Shown here: positions 14,101 to 26,875 of the stretch, piece after piece
Layout of the letters: each line of letters begins with the position of its first letter
Position numbering within the stretch: the first letter of the stretch is position 1
Assembly: GCA_023630585.1 (NCBI GenBank)
Contig: CM042536.1
Location: 27,518,964 to 27,582,963 of the forward strand
Origin: Cranoglanis bouderius
Lineage: Eukaryota > Chordata > Actinopteri > Siluriformes > Cranoglanididae
Direction of reading: 5' to 3'
DNA: 64,000 nucleotides
Program-made: the position numbers and the translations under genes
Notes under the pieces: model-generated
Seen by the model: the letters and a program-made list of their open reading frames with translations, nothing else
The model's database searches: none
What the model was told of the DNA's origin: nothing

Positions 14101-17100
14101 AATACTAATCTAATTTGCTAGTAAACTCAAAGTGCAAAAGAGTTGTGTGTCGCATAAGTCGCTAGTTTTTCATATAAAGAAAAAAAAAAACACCTAGTGT
14201 GAAAGCAGCCTAAATCAGCTTATAAATCTGATTTGAGATGCCAAACCAGTATGTAGGATCTCTCCTGAGAACCCCTCTGAAAAGAAAAGATGAATTTCAT
14301 CAGCAGAATTCATAACTAAGCCTGTTCCTACCTAATTCACATTTTATCACCCTGTGTCAAAGCTCCAAGGATCTTTTTCTTGGATTTTCTTAGAAGTATG
14401 ACTGACGGGTTCTGTCACATCTGTTCCTGGGGTGTGTGTGTGTGTGTACTGCCAGGATTACCACAACACAGGGAGGCCTGCAGTAGTAAACAGCTTTTTT
14501 TTTTAACCACCTGCTCCTGTCACGACTGCCACAGTTTAAAGAGGATATCTCCGCTACAAAGACCTGGCGCCATTAATCAAAGGTGGAGAGTGTAGAAAAA
14601 GGATTTCTGGAATTACTTTGGCTCTTTTTTTAACCGTTCTTGCCCAACCAGCTGAGGGGTGCTACGTCAAAATCATGAAATGTGTGTGGGGGACAAAATC
14701 TATGTTATGCGTTGAGTTCTATTTTGATTTGTCCAATTAATAAAATAATGCTAATGTTGTGTTTAATTTCATGTGCTCTCCTGTAAAGAAAACGTGACCA
14801 TGGTTTGAAGGATAAGCTGACCGAGCACTCGTCTGCTATACTGCGGCTCAAATAAAGTTAATTCATAACTTTATTGTCTATAAATAATTCAGTCCTCAAG
14901 ATATCCACAATGTCTTTGGTTAAGATGCTTCTCCTCGGATGTCCTCCATGTGAAAGTAAGTAAAAAGCTTTCGTTAAGCTGTTCACTGTTCTCCATTTTT
15001 AGCTAGCTCCCTGAGCTACTGTCAGGTTTGTTTAGATTGGGTGCAAGTGTGGCGTATCTCAAAGTTGCTGAGTAAGACAGTCATGCAGTTGCTCCGAATT
15101 CCTGTTTCAAAAGGAAATATGTCAAAATACGGAATCATATCTCAGCTAAGAAGCCAATTCATGGGGACTTCTGAATACCGATGTGCGCAATTTTTGGTAT
15201 CTGAATACAGCCAAGAAGAGAAAAAGAACATTGGCGTAAGGTTGGTCAAGAGAGCACAAGGTCAAAAAACAATGTTGCAGTCACATCTTTCAATGACGTT
15301 ATTGAGAAACAATTTGTGGGCATAATTTTTCTCGGTTGTCCAACTGAGACTGTACACCAGCACTGTGATTAGGTTTTTTCGCTGTCAGTGAAACAGAGGC
15401 TCATGGGAAGGCCTGTGTGGTGCAGAGTTGAGGTCGGCTACTTTCTCGTGACACCTGATGAAGCCGCTCCTCCTTCACACACTGCTGTTACAAATGACAG
15501 TGGCATAAAAAACCTAATGGTGAGGCTTGTCAAAACATTTCAACCTTTCAGCACCCCATCACTGGCTTTGCCCCTCTGTATCTTCACCTCTCTCCTTTCT
15601 CTAGCAGGCTGTCAAGCAAGGAGCTTTGCTTCCACTCACTTCCTTGTGCCATGCTCAAAACAATATGTACGTGCTGAAGGCCTCGCCGGGGTCCGTCTTA
15701 CTCCTGTCAATCTGTCAATCGTCAGGTGCCTGAGCGCCAGGTGGTACATGTAGCTCAGTGTCAGAATGTGCTGGACCCCTGCCAAGGGCATCAACGACAC
15801 ACACAATCTGTCACCACATGCCAGCGAGACTATAAGACAGAAACTTTACGAGGTCTGAACACTCAGAGCAAGGCCTCTGTGTATATGGCGCTATAAAAGA
15901 TTCATGGATAGTTTTACAATGATACCACACTCGAATTTAACAGGTCTCAAATAAAATACATTATAGTATGGACCAAGAACTTCTCCACTGGCAGGTGTTT
16001 ACTTAATACGGCTGTAATGACAGCAGGATGGACGCTACTGCTATCATACAAAAGCACCAATCATTTATATACACAGATCAACCATAACATTAAAACCGCC
16101 TGCCTAATATTGTGTAGATCCCCCTTGTGCCACCAAAACAGCTCTGATCCCTCGAGGCATGGACTCCACAAGACCTCTGAAGGTGTGCTGTGGTATCTGG
16201 CACCAAAGCGTTAGCAGCAGATCCTTTAAGTCCTATAAGTAGTGACGTGGGGCCTCCATGGTTCGGACTTGTTTGCCCAGCACATCTCACAGACGCTTGA
16301 TCAGATTGAGATCTGGGGAATTTGGAGGTCAAATCAACACCTTGAACTTTTTGTCATGTTCCTCAAACCATTCCTGAACAATTTTTACAGTGTGGCAGCA
16401 GGGAGCATTATCCTACTACCACTGCCATTAAGGAATATCGATGGACGGCAACAATGTTTAGGTAGGTGGTAGGTGTCAAAGTAACATCCACATGAATGTC
16501 AGGAGCCAAGGTTTCACAGCAGAACATTGCCCAGAGCATCAAACTGCCTCCACCGACTTGCCTTCTTCCCATAGTGCATCCTGGTGCCATTTCTTCCCCA
16601 GGTAAGCGATGCACACGCACCCGGCTGTCCACATGATGTAAAAGAAAACATGATTCATTGGACCAGGCCACCTTCTTCCATTGCACCATGGTCCTGTTCT
16701 GATGCTCACACGTACATTATAAGTCCTTTTACCAGTGGACAGGGGTCAGCATGGGCACTCTGACCCATCTTCTGCTACGCAGCCCCATACGCAGCAAGCA
16801 GCAATGCACTGTGTGTTCTGACACCTGAGGGGGAACACCCCACAAGACCTGCTGTTTTGGAGATGCTCTGACCCAGTCATCTAGCCATCACAATTTGACC
16901 CTTGTCAAAGTCGCTCAGATCCTTTCGCTTGCCCATTTCCCCTGCTTCCAACACAACAACTTCGAGAACTGACTGTTCACTTGCTGCTTAATATATCCCA
17001 CCTCTTGACAGGTGCCATTGTAACGAGATAATGAATGTTATTCACTTCACCTGTCACTGGTTTTAAAGTTATGGCTGATCAGTGTATATGCCTTCTGCTA

Positions 17101-20100
17101 AACTTTCCTCTTACATTCACAGTCTAAAGAGGAACAGTGTGGTAAGTTTGACCTGACCTGATGCCCCAGCAGAGCAAAGATGCCACTGCATTTTTTTTCT
17201 GTGAATAGTTGAGTGCACAGGCTGAAACATTAAAGCTAAGGGGTTTTCAGGCTCAGAACAAACAGCCTGAGGCAACTGAGCTCAGGACGCCAGACTACAA
17301 GGTGGATAAAAACAAGGCCTTTTAGTGGCTTATGTTCACATTCGGATTTTTGTCAGTCCAAATAAATATCCATTTACATGCGTGCATGGGCGAGTCTAGT
17401 CAGCATTGGTTCAGCATGATTTTAATCACACTGCTTCAGTTTCACATTTTATATTCTTCTTTATACCACAGTGCTCTTTTGTCTTATTAACTGTAAGAGA
17501 CATTGGTGGAGGCTGGTGAGGGAACAACTGTTTACAGCTGTTATACTGTAAATAAAAATAGTAATAGTTATATTAATAATTTGTTACATTTATATAGCAC
17601 TTTTCTAGACACTCAAAGCGCTTTACATTGTATGGGGGGAAATCTCCCCAACCACCACCAGTGTGTAGCATCCACCTGGATGATGCGACGGCAGCCATAG
17701 TGCGCCAGAACGCCCACCACACACCAGCTATTGGTGGAGAGGAGAGGAGTGTGATGTAGCTAATTCAAGGATGGAGATTATTAGGGGGCCATGGTAGTTA
17801 AGGGCCAGTGGCGGAATTTCGGATTTTTAATGACCACAGAGAGTCAGGACCGAAAAGGCGGTGCTCTTTTTACAGTATAGTTGACAAATTCCTGTGGTAT
17901 AATAGGAATAAAACACTTCGGGATACTTCGAGGTGGTAACTGGAACTCCACTACACCTCACCCCATCACTGATCTCTATTTGATCCATATATCTAACTGA
18001 TTATGTGATGATCATTTCTGAGTGATCAATTCTTAAGACTACTGTAAAGTCTGTATTTTTAGGCTGATATCCTCTGTTCCTTTTTTATCAGAAGTGCCAT
18101 AGCGTCTAAAAGAGATGTTCATAAAAGGCATCATGACTCATTCAAGTCGATTTAATGCGACGGCTGAATCATTTTGTCAGACAGCGAGTAGCTTAAACGA
18201 CGAGTTAAGCTCAAATGACGATTGCGTGGTCAGTGATGTCCAGGATTATGTGTAGTAATAAAAAATATGATCTCTATGGAACTAAAAGACAAAAGAAAAA
18301 GCGAAATGAGGGGGCAGCTCATGCTTGCCGGCGCTTGAAGGTCAGGAAATAACTCAGTGTTTGAAATCTTTGAGCTGATAAAGGAGAGAAAGACCAAAAG
18401 ATGTTAAAAAAAGTCCCCTTTTCTTTGTTCTTTCCCCCCCCAATTCGACCTTTGGTTATAAAAACTTTTTACAATAAATCTGCCTGGCATTTGTGGACTT
18501 TTTGGATTTTTTTTTTTGATCATCATGAGTCCATACTTTTTCTGGTGAGCCAGAACCAGAAATAAATACTGAAAAACTGAGACGATCTGTAACAAAATTC
18601 ACCAAACATAATGACTCCAGGGAAACAGGGAACTGCCACAACATGCCACAGCAAACCAAAACTGACCGTCACACATAATTTGTCTGGATTGTTGCCATGG
18701 TGATGATGTAAAAATAGAGTGATTGACAGGAAACTGGGAATATTTACTGAGTGTTTATTTTCGTGTATCAGGTTGAAGTAACTGATCCATCGACAGATCC
18801 CAGATAATCCTACTACGCTTAATTAGATCATGGGTCCTAATTAAATAATTTAAAACTGAATATCATTAACTTTGACATTTGGCATTTTCTTGGATTGTAA
18901 TTATCCAAACATCATTTTACTCATTATATACAGTTGTGCTCATAAATTTACATACTCCTTGCAGAACAGGATGATCGGTGTAAATTGTTATTATTTTCGC
19001 TTCTGAGAAACACATGAATATCTTATGTGGCTTCTGGAGGGCGTTACTAAATGGGAAAAAGATCCCATTGCAACCCCCCACCACCCACCCCCAATGTTGC
19101 CTTCGCGAGCATCAGTGAATGTTTGCACCTTTTGTAATAGTTGTGTATGGATCAAAATCATATAGCCACTGTTGGAAAGGGGTCAAATATGCAGAAGATG
19201 CTGGAAAACCAAAGAATGTGCAGGACCTGGAGGATTTTTCTGAAGAACAGTGGGCAGTCGTTGATCATCCAGGTAACAACACACAGTATTAAAACTCAAG
19301 AGTATGTAAACTTTTGAACTGGTTCATATGTGTAAATTGAGTCATTATTGTGTCTTTTGGACTATATGTAAACATCTGTTATGTGAAATAGCTTATTCAG
19401 GGCAGTACTAAATAAAAAACAAATTGCAATTTTAATGATTCCTCTTATTTTTTTTTCTCAATTATTAACATTTTGCAGATTCTGCAAGGGTTATGTAAAT
19501 TTATGAGCACCACTGTACAATAATAATACCATGGCCAGCTTTATGAATTTGTTAAGAAAGTTAAGCTATGGCGTTCTAGAGAACTTTGGGTGACACTTCA
19601 CGGCGCATGGTTTCCCTGTCCCTAACAAGCTGCATATGCATATGTACTTCGCTCCAGTTTCTCAGAAGGAGACGTAGGAGAGCGTAGGAGTTGGTCATTC
19701 GAGACGCCAATGCCAAGAGTGCCAAGGTCATTTTCCATTCCCTCAGCCTCGACGAGCCTCAACGTGCTTTTGCTCCTCATGAATATTGATCCGCTTATGC
19801 ATTATGCAAACAGGTTGGATTCAGTGAGAGACCGCACAGCTGCAACACTTCGACAGGAGCCATAAGCTCCAGCTCCGTTTCTGTTTTACGTTCTGTGTTT
19901 CTCTCCGGCTTCATATGGCGCAAATCGTTAAAATAAGATTCATTCCTATTTGCTATGCTATACGACAATGATGCGATTATAGTCCGCATGTAGCTTGGAA
20001 TGACTGATGATGAAAGAAATGGCGTTGATATACAGTATCTTGTTCGAAAGAATACAATAAGTAAGGAATAAAACACTATGAGGCATGCTGTTAAAGGAAA

Positions 20101-23100
20101 ATAATCAGTGTCAGGGTGGTGTAAGGTGGCCTGAGGTAAACCGGAATTACTGCTCATTATGTTTCCCTGAAAAAGCACATCACAAAGTGTTTTATTCCTC
20201 TTTTACCATGGCAACTATTACAATTTCTGATTTATTAATGAATGATATCATACTTTTTATCCATTTACAGTTCAATTTAATGTTGTTGGACGTCCTTGAA
20301 ATGTTCATATTATCTCTTACGTTATAACAGCTATATTCAGTCGTTCCATCACTTGTTATGTGGCTTGTTACAGAGAAACCATAAAACACAACATCCTCCA
20401 TGCTTATGCTTTCCCATGGCAGAAAATGTAAAATTACAGCTTCACCACTGACCGTTACAAAGCACTGACACTGGAGACTCCTTCCAAAAATCCAGAATCT
20501 AAAACGTTTCCTCGCAATAAACTTCACCATAATAACATAATAACAAATAAAAACACATTTTTCAATTCATTTATAAGTAGGCTTAGATTATTATCTTTTC
20601 TCTATCTACTTTTGACCTCTGCATTATAAAAACCTTTAAATAAATCTTTAATACATCCTCAGACTCGGGATTATCCAGAATCCCTATATTTCTTTTGATA
20701 AGCCAAAACCAGAAATGAAGATTAACAGATCAAAACACCAAAATGAATCCATGTTTTCAAAAACAAAAAAATCTGTTTAGATTATATGGCGCGTACACCA
20801 TACAAGTTCCTATGAATGAGTTGTTACTATAGAAACAATACAATATTCAGTCCCTCCAGGATTTTGAGATCGTAGAAATGAATACAAACTCTAGGAAACT
20901 CTGCAATATTCGCAGGAGCTCGCAATTTTTCTAAATTACCGCAGATTTTCCACAGGTTTGGGCCAAGACGTGTCATGTGGCGTCATCACAATGAGACATG
21001 TGACATCATCACGACGCACATTCAGCCAGAGCCCCCTTCGATTCACGTGTGTCGAACATGAGTACAGCTAAAAGGTCTCATTTACCAACAAACATCACTG
21101 CGAAAGACCGTGCAAAACAATTTGATGCAATTGCGATTTAGCCAATTCAAGTAGTTTTCAGCAAAAAAAAAAAAAGCACAAAAAACTCTGCAAGCTGCAT
21201 CGCGAATTTGGAAAAAAGCCGCAGCAAAATCAAGCATTTTTGGTCGCAACAACCACAAAAAAAACCTCTGCAAAATCCTGTACAGACTGTTTATTAGAAC
21301 AAGCGCATTAATATAGACCTGTGATTTGAATGCTCTACTGTTCGAGCTGCTGTTATAGGAAATTAGTCAACACCACCTGACCAATCAGAATCGAGATTAT
21401 ATTCAAAAGCGCTGTGGTATTACTTAACTATCAGTAATGACCAGCCATTAGTTGAAACACTGACTCTTCCCGACTGCAGCAACAAATTCATCTCATTAAG
21501 ATGAGCAGAATAAATACTGACTAAACAAATAAAACAGCTTGCTACTTGCAGCATGGTGACCCGTCTGATCACCTGGACCAACAACAATGAATCAGGGTCA
21601 GATCGCTTCTACAGACCTCTCGACATCCATCTTTTATGTATCTTTCATGATTAACTACTTGACCGTTGACCTCCATGATTCACCGAATACTGAGCCTTTT
21701 CTACTGCGCTCGCTTTCTATACGAATGTGTTAACAATGGCACCCAGGTCACGTCGCACTGGTTGATTTGACTGGAACGTTTTCCTGCTCGCTCAGCACAC
21801 ATTTATGCAGCAACCACAGAGGAATACGGCTTTAAAAATGTTACTTCCTTGAAAGGCGAGGACCAGGCATGCACAGGTTTCTTGAACAGATGCCGTATGT
21901 TGTGGTGTCGTGCAGCGCACATTGCAAAGCTCTTCATTTCAATAGAGGCTTTAGTGAAGGCTGTAAGTGTTCAGGATCCAGGGTTGAGTTATTCCCGCTG
22001 CTGCAGGAGCTCAGACTGAGCCGTAAATAAGCTCCAGGAGTGCGCAAACAGCTGACGAATCCTACGTGGTGTCCCTGCTATGCTAATACTGTAAGGTCAT
22101 TATATTGTTGTGAAGGGCAGTGGAAAGGCAAGCATACTAGCAAACATGGCTACTGGTTTCATTTACACAATATAACAGTTATCATAATGTTAGCTAGCTT
22201 AGAAACACAGCTACTGGTTTTAATGACACAATATAAAAATTAGCATAATATTATTTAGCTTACAAACATGGCTCCTGTTTTTGATTAAACAACATAATTG
22301 TTATTCGCTAGCTTCAAAACATGGCTACTGGTTTCAATTACACAATATAATAGTCAGCATAATCCTAGCTAGCTTACTAACAAACATGGCGACCTATTTC
22401 ATGCTAGCTTACAAACTTGGCTACTGGTCTTAATGATACAATATATTAGTTAACATAATGTTAGGTAGCTTACTAGCAAACATGGCTACTGGTTATAATT
22501 ACCCAAAATAAACCTTGGCTTAGCTACTGGTCCAAAGACATGATGAAATAGTTAGCCCAATGTTAGCTAGATTAAAACCTCAGCTATTGTTTTAATTCAA
22601 AAATATAATAGCTGACGTAATGTTAGCTAGCTTAGAAAATTGGCTACTGATTTCAATTACACAACATAAGAGTTAGCATAACGCCAGATAGCTTACTAGC
22701 AAGCATGGCTACTGGGTTCAGATGTGAAATATAAGAGCTTGCCTAATGTTATGTAGCTTACAAAATTGGCTACTGGATTTTACACATTTACACAGTTTAT
22801 CAGTTTTTACAGATTTTAAAACTCGGCTTGTAAGTTTGCTTGCTAGCAGACATGACTGCTGGTTTTCCATTACACAATATAATAGTTATTACCGGGGTCA
22901 TTACTATGTTCCCAGGGTTCTATGTTCCCCAGATTTATACGGTACATAATCTAACAATATCACTGCATGTGTATTTGGACATTTCAGCAGTGAGATCATG
23001 TCAGTCACAGTTAAAAAATAATAAAGGTGTTCAAAATTAACTTAATTAAAATAAATGCAGAAAAAAAATACAGTAGCAAATTTGGAGGCAAAAACAAACC

Positions 23101-23566
23101 GGATTAAATTAGATACATAAGTCATGATGTCATGAGAGTTAGATTCAGAAACATACTAGGCTAGTTTTCACCTAAGGAAGCTATGACTTTTTGTGATTCC
23201 ATGACTTCCCTAAAGTCTAGGTTTATTATATTGAGAGCCGTACGGCGGTGCTGGGGAACAGAAAACCCCTTTGACGAGTTCCCACAATAACCCATGTCAT
23301 ATTAAGCGAATACAGAGCTGGGAAAATGTTTTTCGGGTTCCCATTATGTGCCATATAAATCTGGGGAACATAGGACCCTGGGAACATAGATACGTAATTA
23401 CCTAGCTTAAACTTGCCTACTGAGCCAAATACATTATAGCTATTTTAAAAGTCCGTCCGTCCGTCCGTCCGTCCGTCCGTCCGTCCGTCCGTCCGTCCGT
23501 CCGTCCGTCCGTCCGTCCGTCCGTCCGTCCGTCCGTCCGTCCGTCCGTCCGTCCGTCCGTCCATCC

Positions 23567-23651
<85 letters not shown>

Positions 23652-26133
23652 ATCTATCTATCTATCTAAGTAATAGAGCAGGGGTGGCTCAGTGGTTAAG
23701 ATGTTGGGCTACTGATTGGAAGGTCGTGAGTTCAAATCCCAGCATTGTCAAGCTGCCGCTGTTGGGCCCTTGAGCAAGGCCCTTAACCCTCAACTGCTCA
23801 GATGTATACATGAAATAAATGTAAGGGCGTCTGCCAAATGCCATAAATGTAATGGCTGACCTAATGTTAGTTAGCTTACTAGCAAATATGGATACTGGAT
23901 GCAATCATAGAATATAATAATTAGTCCAAAGATAGCTAGCTTAGAAATGTGGTTACTGGATTTAGTTACACCGTACAGTATGTCCATTTCAAAAGGGCAG
24001 AAAAAACAAGATCCTGGTGAGGGAACAACTGTTTATAGCAATTATAACATAAGTGATAACAGGAAGTAGCTTGTCTCGCTGAATTTCCACAACATTAAAT
24101 GGAAATAAATAAAAAATTGTACGCAGTGGCAAACTGCTGTGCTGGTAATGCTTTTTATGTGCTGTATTTGTATCTATTCCATGTCCTTGATATTATTAAA
24201 AATTCTATTATTATTATTATTATTATTATTTCTACTGCTCTACTGAAAAGCATGGAACATCCAGTTTGCTGTCTTCAGTCTTCCATCATAATGTAAATGC
24301 AGGATTACTCAATACAGACCTGTTAGATTTCTTAGTACATTAAGAAGGAGCGGTGCTCAGCTTGAATCAGGAACATCAGTTTTATTACCAATGACAACCA
24401 TGTCACTTATCCTCTTAGAATATTAATACACTTTCGGTCAGTGTGGAGCGATGATGAAGCAGTGGGCAATGCGGTAGGCCTGAGGAGATTACCTATGCTG
24501 CCGACAGCTGGTATAGGCCCTGAGCAATGTACAGGCTGTTATGTGTGTGTGTGTGTGTGTGTGTGTCTGGTGCAACTCACCGATCTCACAGCTCTCTCCT
24601 GTGTATCCCTGTGGGCAGAAACACTGGAAGCCTTCGTCATGGGGGAGGCACGTCCCACCATGCAAGCAACTGCATCTGTCCAGAGCTGTAGAGTCAAAAC
24701 CCACACACAAACACACACACACACAAAAACACAGTTTAAGAGTAGCGTCTCCCAGACAACACTAGAAACACTGTCATGACCCGGTGCTACTGAACCAGCT
24801 CATAGCAATAAAGAAGATATGGGTCGCTGTTAAAACAAATGATGCTTTCACATCTCTAAGGTTTCACTGGCTTCAGCTCATGAAACATCTTCTTAATAAT
24901 ATTGAGCTTCACTTTGTGTGGAAATATGTATAAGGGGCAAGATATCAGACACTGAAAATGGTGAAAACGTTGGGCAGCAGGTCTATAACGAGACTCCGGG
25001 TGTGTCTAAAAGCCAAGCTTTTTTTTTTCTTTTTTAAAACATGTACACTGTAACTGTGTTTCCACATCAACACCTTCAAAAATGGTGGAGCGATTTTTTT
25101 TTTTCTTCTGTTCTGACCAGTTAGGCGGTGTTGATAAATTTTTTTTTATAACCACAGCTCAGACAGTACTTTCTAATACGTTACTATTTTTTAGTAACAC
25201 CTTAACAACGGGTACTTACACATCAAATGCTCCACATAAACAAGGACATTGTATAACAGTAAATGTAACTTTATACAGATAAAACGCACAGTGTGTTTCT
25301 TCAATCTTTAATTGATCAAAAATTGTTGGGGTATAAGAGGAATAAAAGACTTTGACACATGGTGATATTCAAAAATAATCATTTAACCATAACTCTGCTT
25401 TGTGTCAGGCCATACCACACGACCCCCACACTGATTATTTTCCTATAACAGCACACCCCCAAGTGTTTTATTCCTTCCATATCATTTTTCATTGATAAAA
25501 ATATGATTTTGGAGTTGCGTCCGCACACAATTACGTTGACAAGTGACTAACTTCCTCCCTAGTTAGCATGTAAAATAGGTCACCATCTGTATAAATGTTA
25601 CAAATTCTCCTCTCACATATTCTCATGTTTTCTTTTGACTTATTCCATGTGTTTCTTTGATTATATTGACATGTATTTTGCTGTGTCTCTGCCCCTGTCC
25701 TGTCATTGCTTTGTTTCCTAATTGTGTCCAGGTGTTCTGTGTTTAGTCCTTGATATGTTTGTCTTTATAGTATAGCCTGTTGTGTTCTCGTCTCGTTGCG
25801 AAGTCTTGCCAGTGTCGATATACGTTGATTTCCTCTTTATAGAATAGAAATTTCACTGGATTGATGAGCTCCTCAGCATGAAGGCAGACGTTGTAGGTGT
25901 GAAATAAAGAAGCTAAAATAAAGAAGTAAATTGCATCTGACACACTGTTTAATTATCTGTCTGCGTGTTTGGAAAGAGGAAATTTTTTAAAATAGAAATA
26001 ACGTGACTATGGTGCTGTTATCCCAGCGGCCAACACCGACAAAAACTGAAAGTGCTCTAAAGTGTAAATGAGATGATTTCTAGAGAAGACCAGAGCATCA
26101 CTGTTCTCTGCTTCAGCATCTCTCTCTCTTTCA

Positions 26134-26188
<55 letters not shown>

Positions 26189-26397
26189 CAAACACACACC
26201 AGATCCAGTTCTGGCAGCAGTGCTTACTGGGGCTTGTAATGGCTTTCCTGAGGTTTACAGCTCTGCACCCTCTAATGTACCTGTGCGTGTTGGATGTGCT
26301 CTGCCTTTGACCTGCGTTGTGACAAACCTGTCTAAACAACTTGAAGTGCAACTATGCAGTTACTCACATGCGAGAGAGGTGTGTGTGTGTGTGTGTG

Positions 26398-26466
<69 letters not shown>

Positions 26467-26844
26467 ATTGAGAGTTGGAGCTTGTTTCAAAACAGCCTGC
26501 TTTGGCCTATGAGCCATTGAATCGGAGAAGATCTATTCTACTGTCTCTGAGAGGGTTACTGTGGTAGACCACAGATACTGTGGTCTCACACTCACACACA
26601 CAAGTATGAATGAGACAGCCCTTTCCCCTTGCACTGCTGGTAGATAAATAATATTTTGAGACGCACTCAAAGACAGCAGAGCATTCTGGCTAAATTGTGC
26701 CAAAACACATTTACAGATTTTTACGACTACAAAAACATGGTCCACTTTTCCAGCTAACACAAACAACCAGTGCTCTGACACAAAATGCACTCAAAAGTCT
26801 GGCGCTCACGTCCCACTCAATCACTCAATATCATCAAATGTGTC

Positions 26845-26875
<31 letters not shown>

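Larger units (their letters stand above)
22085..23975. repeat. 61-bp minisatellite, interrupted by insertions
   Basis: Units of about 61 bp carry the words 'catggctactggtttcaatt', 'acacaatataatagttagca' and 'taatgttagctagctta'. About 12 degenerate units lie at 22085-22884 and 2-3 more at 23400-23450 and 23855-23975. The array is split by the MITE at 22885-23402, by GTCC and ATCT arrays, and by a SINE. Confidence 0.8.
7805..24580 (-). other. ncan intron between EGF1 and EGF2 exons (16.8 kb)
   Basis: This is the largest intron. It holds SINEs (7860-8040, 11690-11874, 23684-23862), MITE-like elements (9549-10087, 18931-19515, 22885-23402), Tc1-like copies (13176-13659, 16069-17088), a LINE-type tail (17575-17850), repeat H with a nested element (20040-21430) and the 61-bp minisatellite (22085-23975). 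The stretches 8050-9540, 10300-11640, 11900-13090, 13700-16060 and 17970-18920 hold no gene or repeat I can name. Confidence 0.7.

Noticed and set aside
23451..23562. CRISPR-like array
   Set aside because: It is a simple tetranucleotide repeat without spacers in a eukaryotic genome.
23684..23862. Functional tRNA gene
   Set aside because: A and B boxes are present, but the sequence does not fold as a tRNA and has a SINE body and tail.
26007..26517. Frames across AC/GT arrays rich in His-Thr or Cys-Val
   Set aside because: They are translations of microsatellites. The same applies near 34424-34754, 53794-54161 and 56872-57196.
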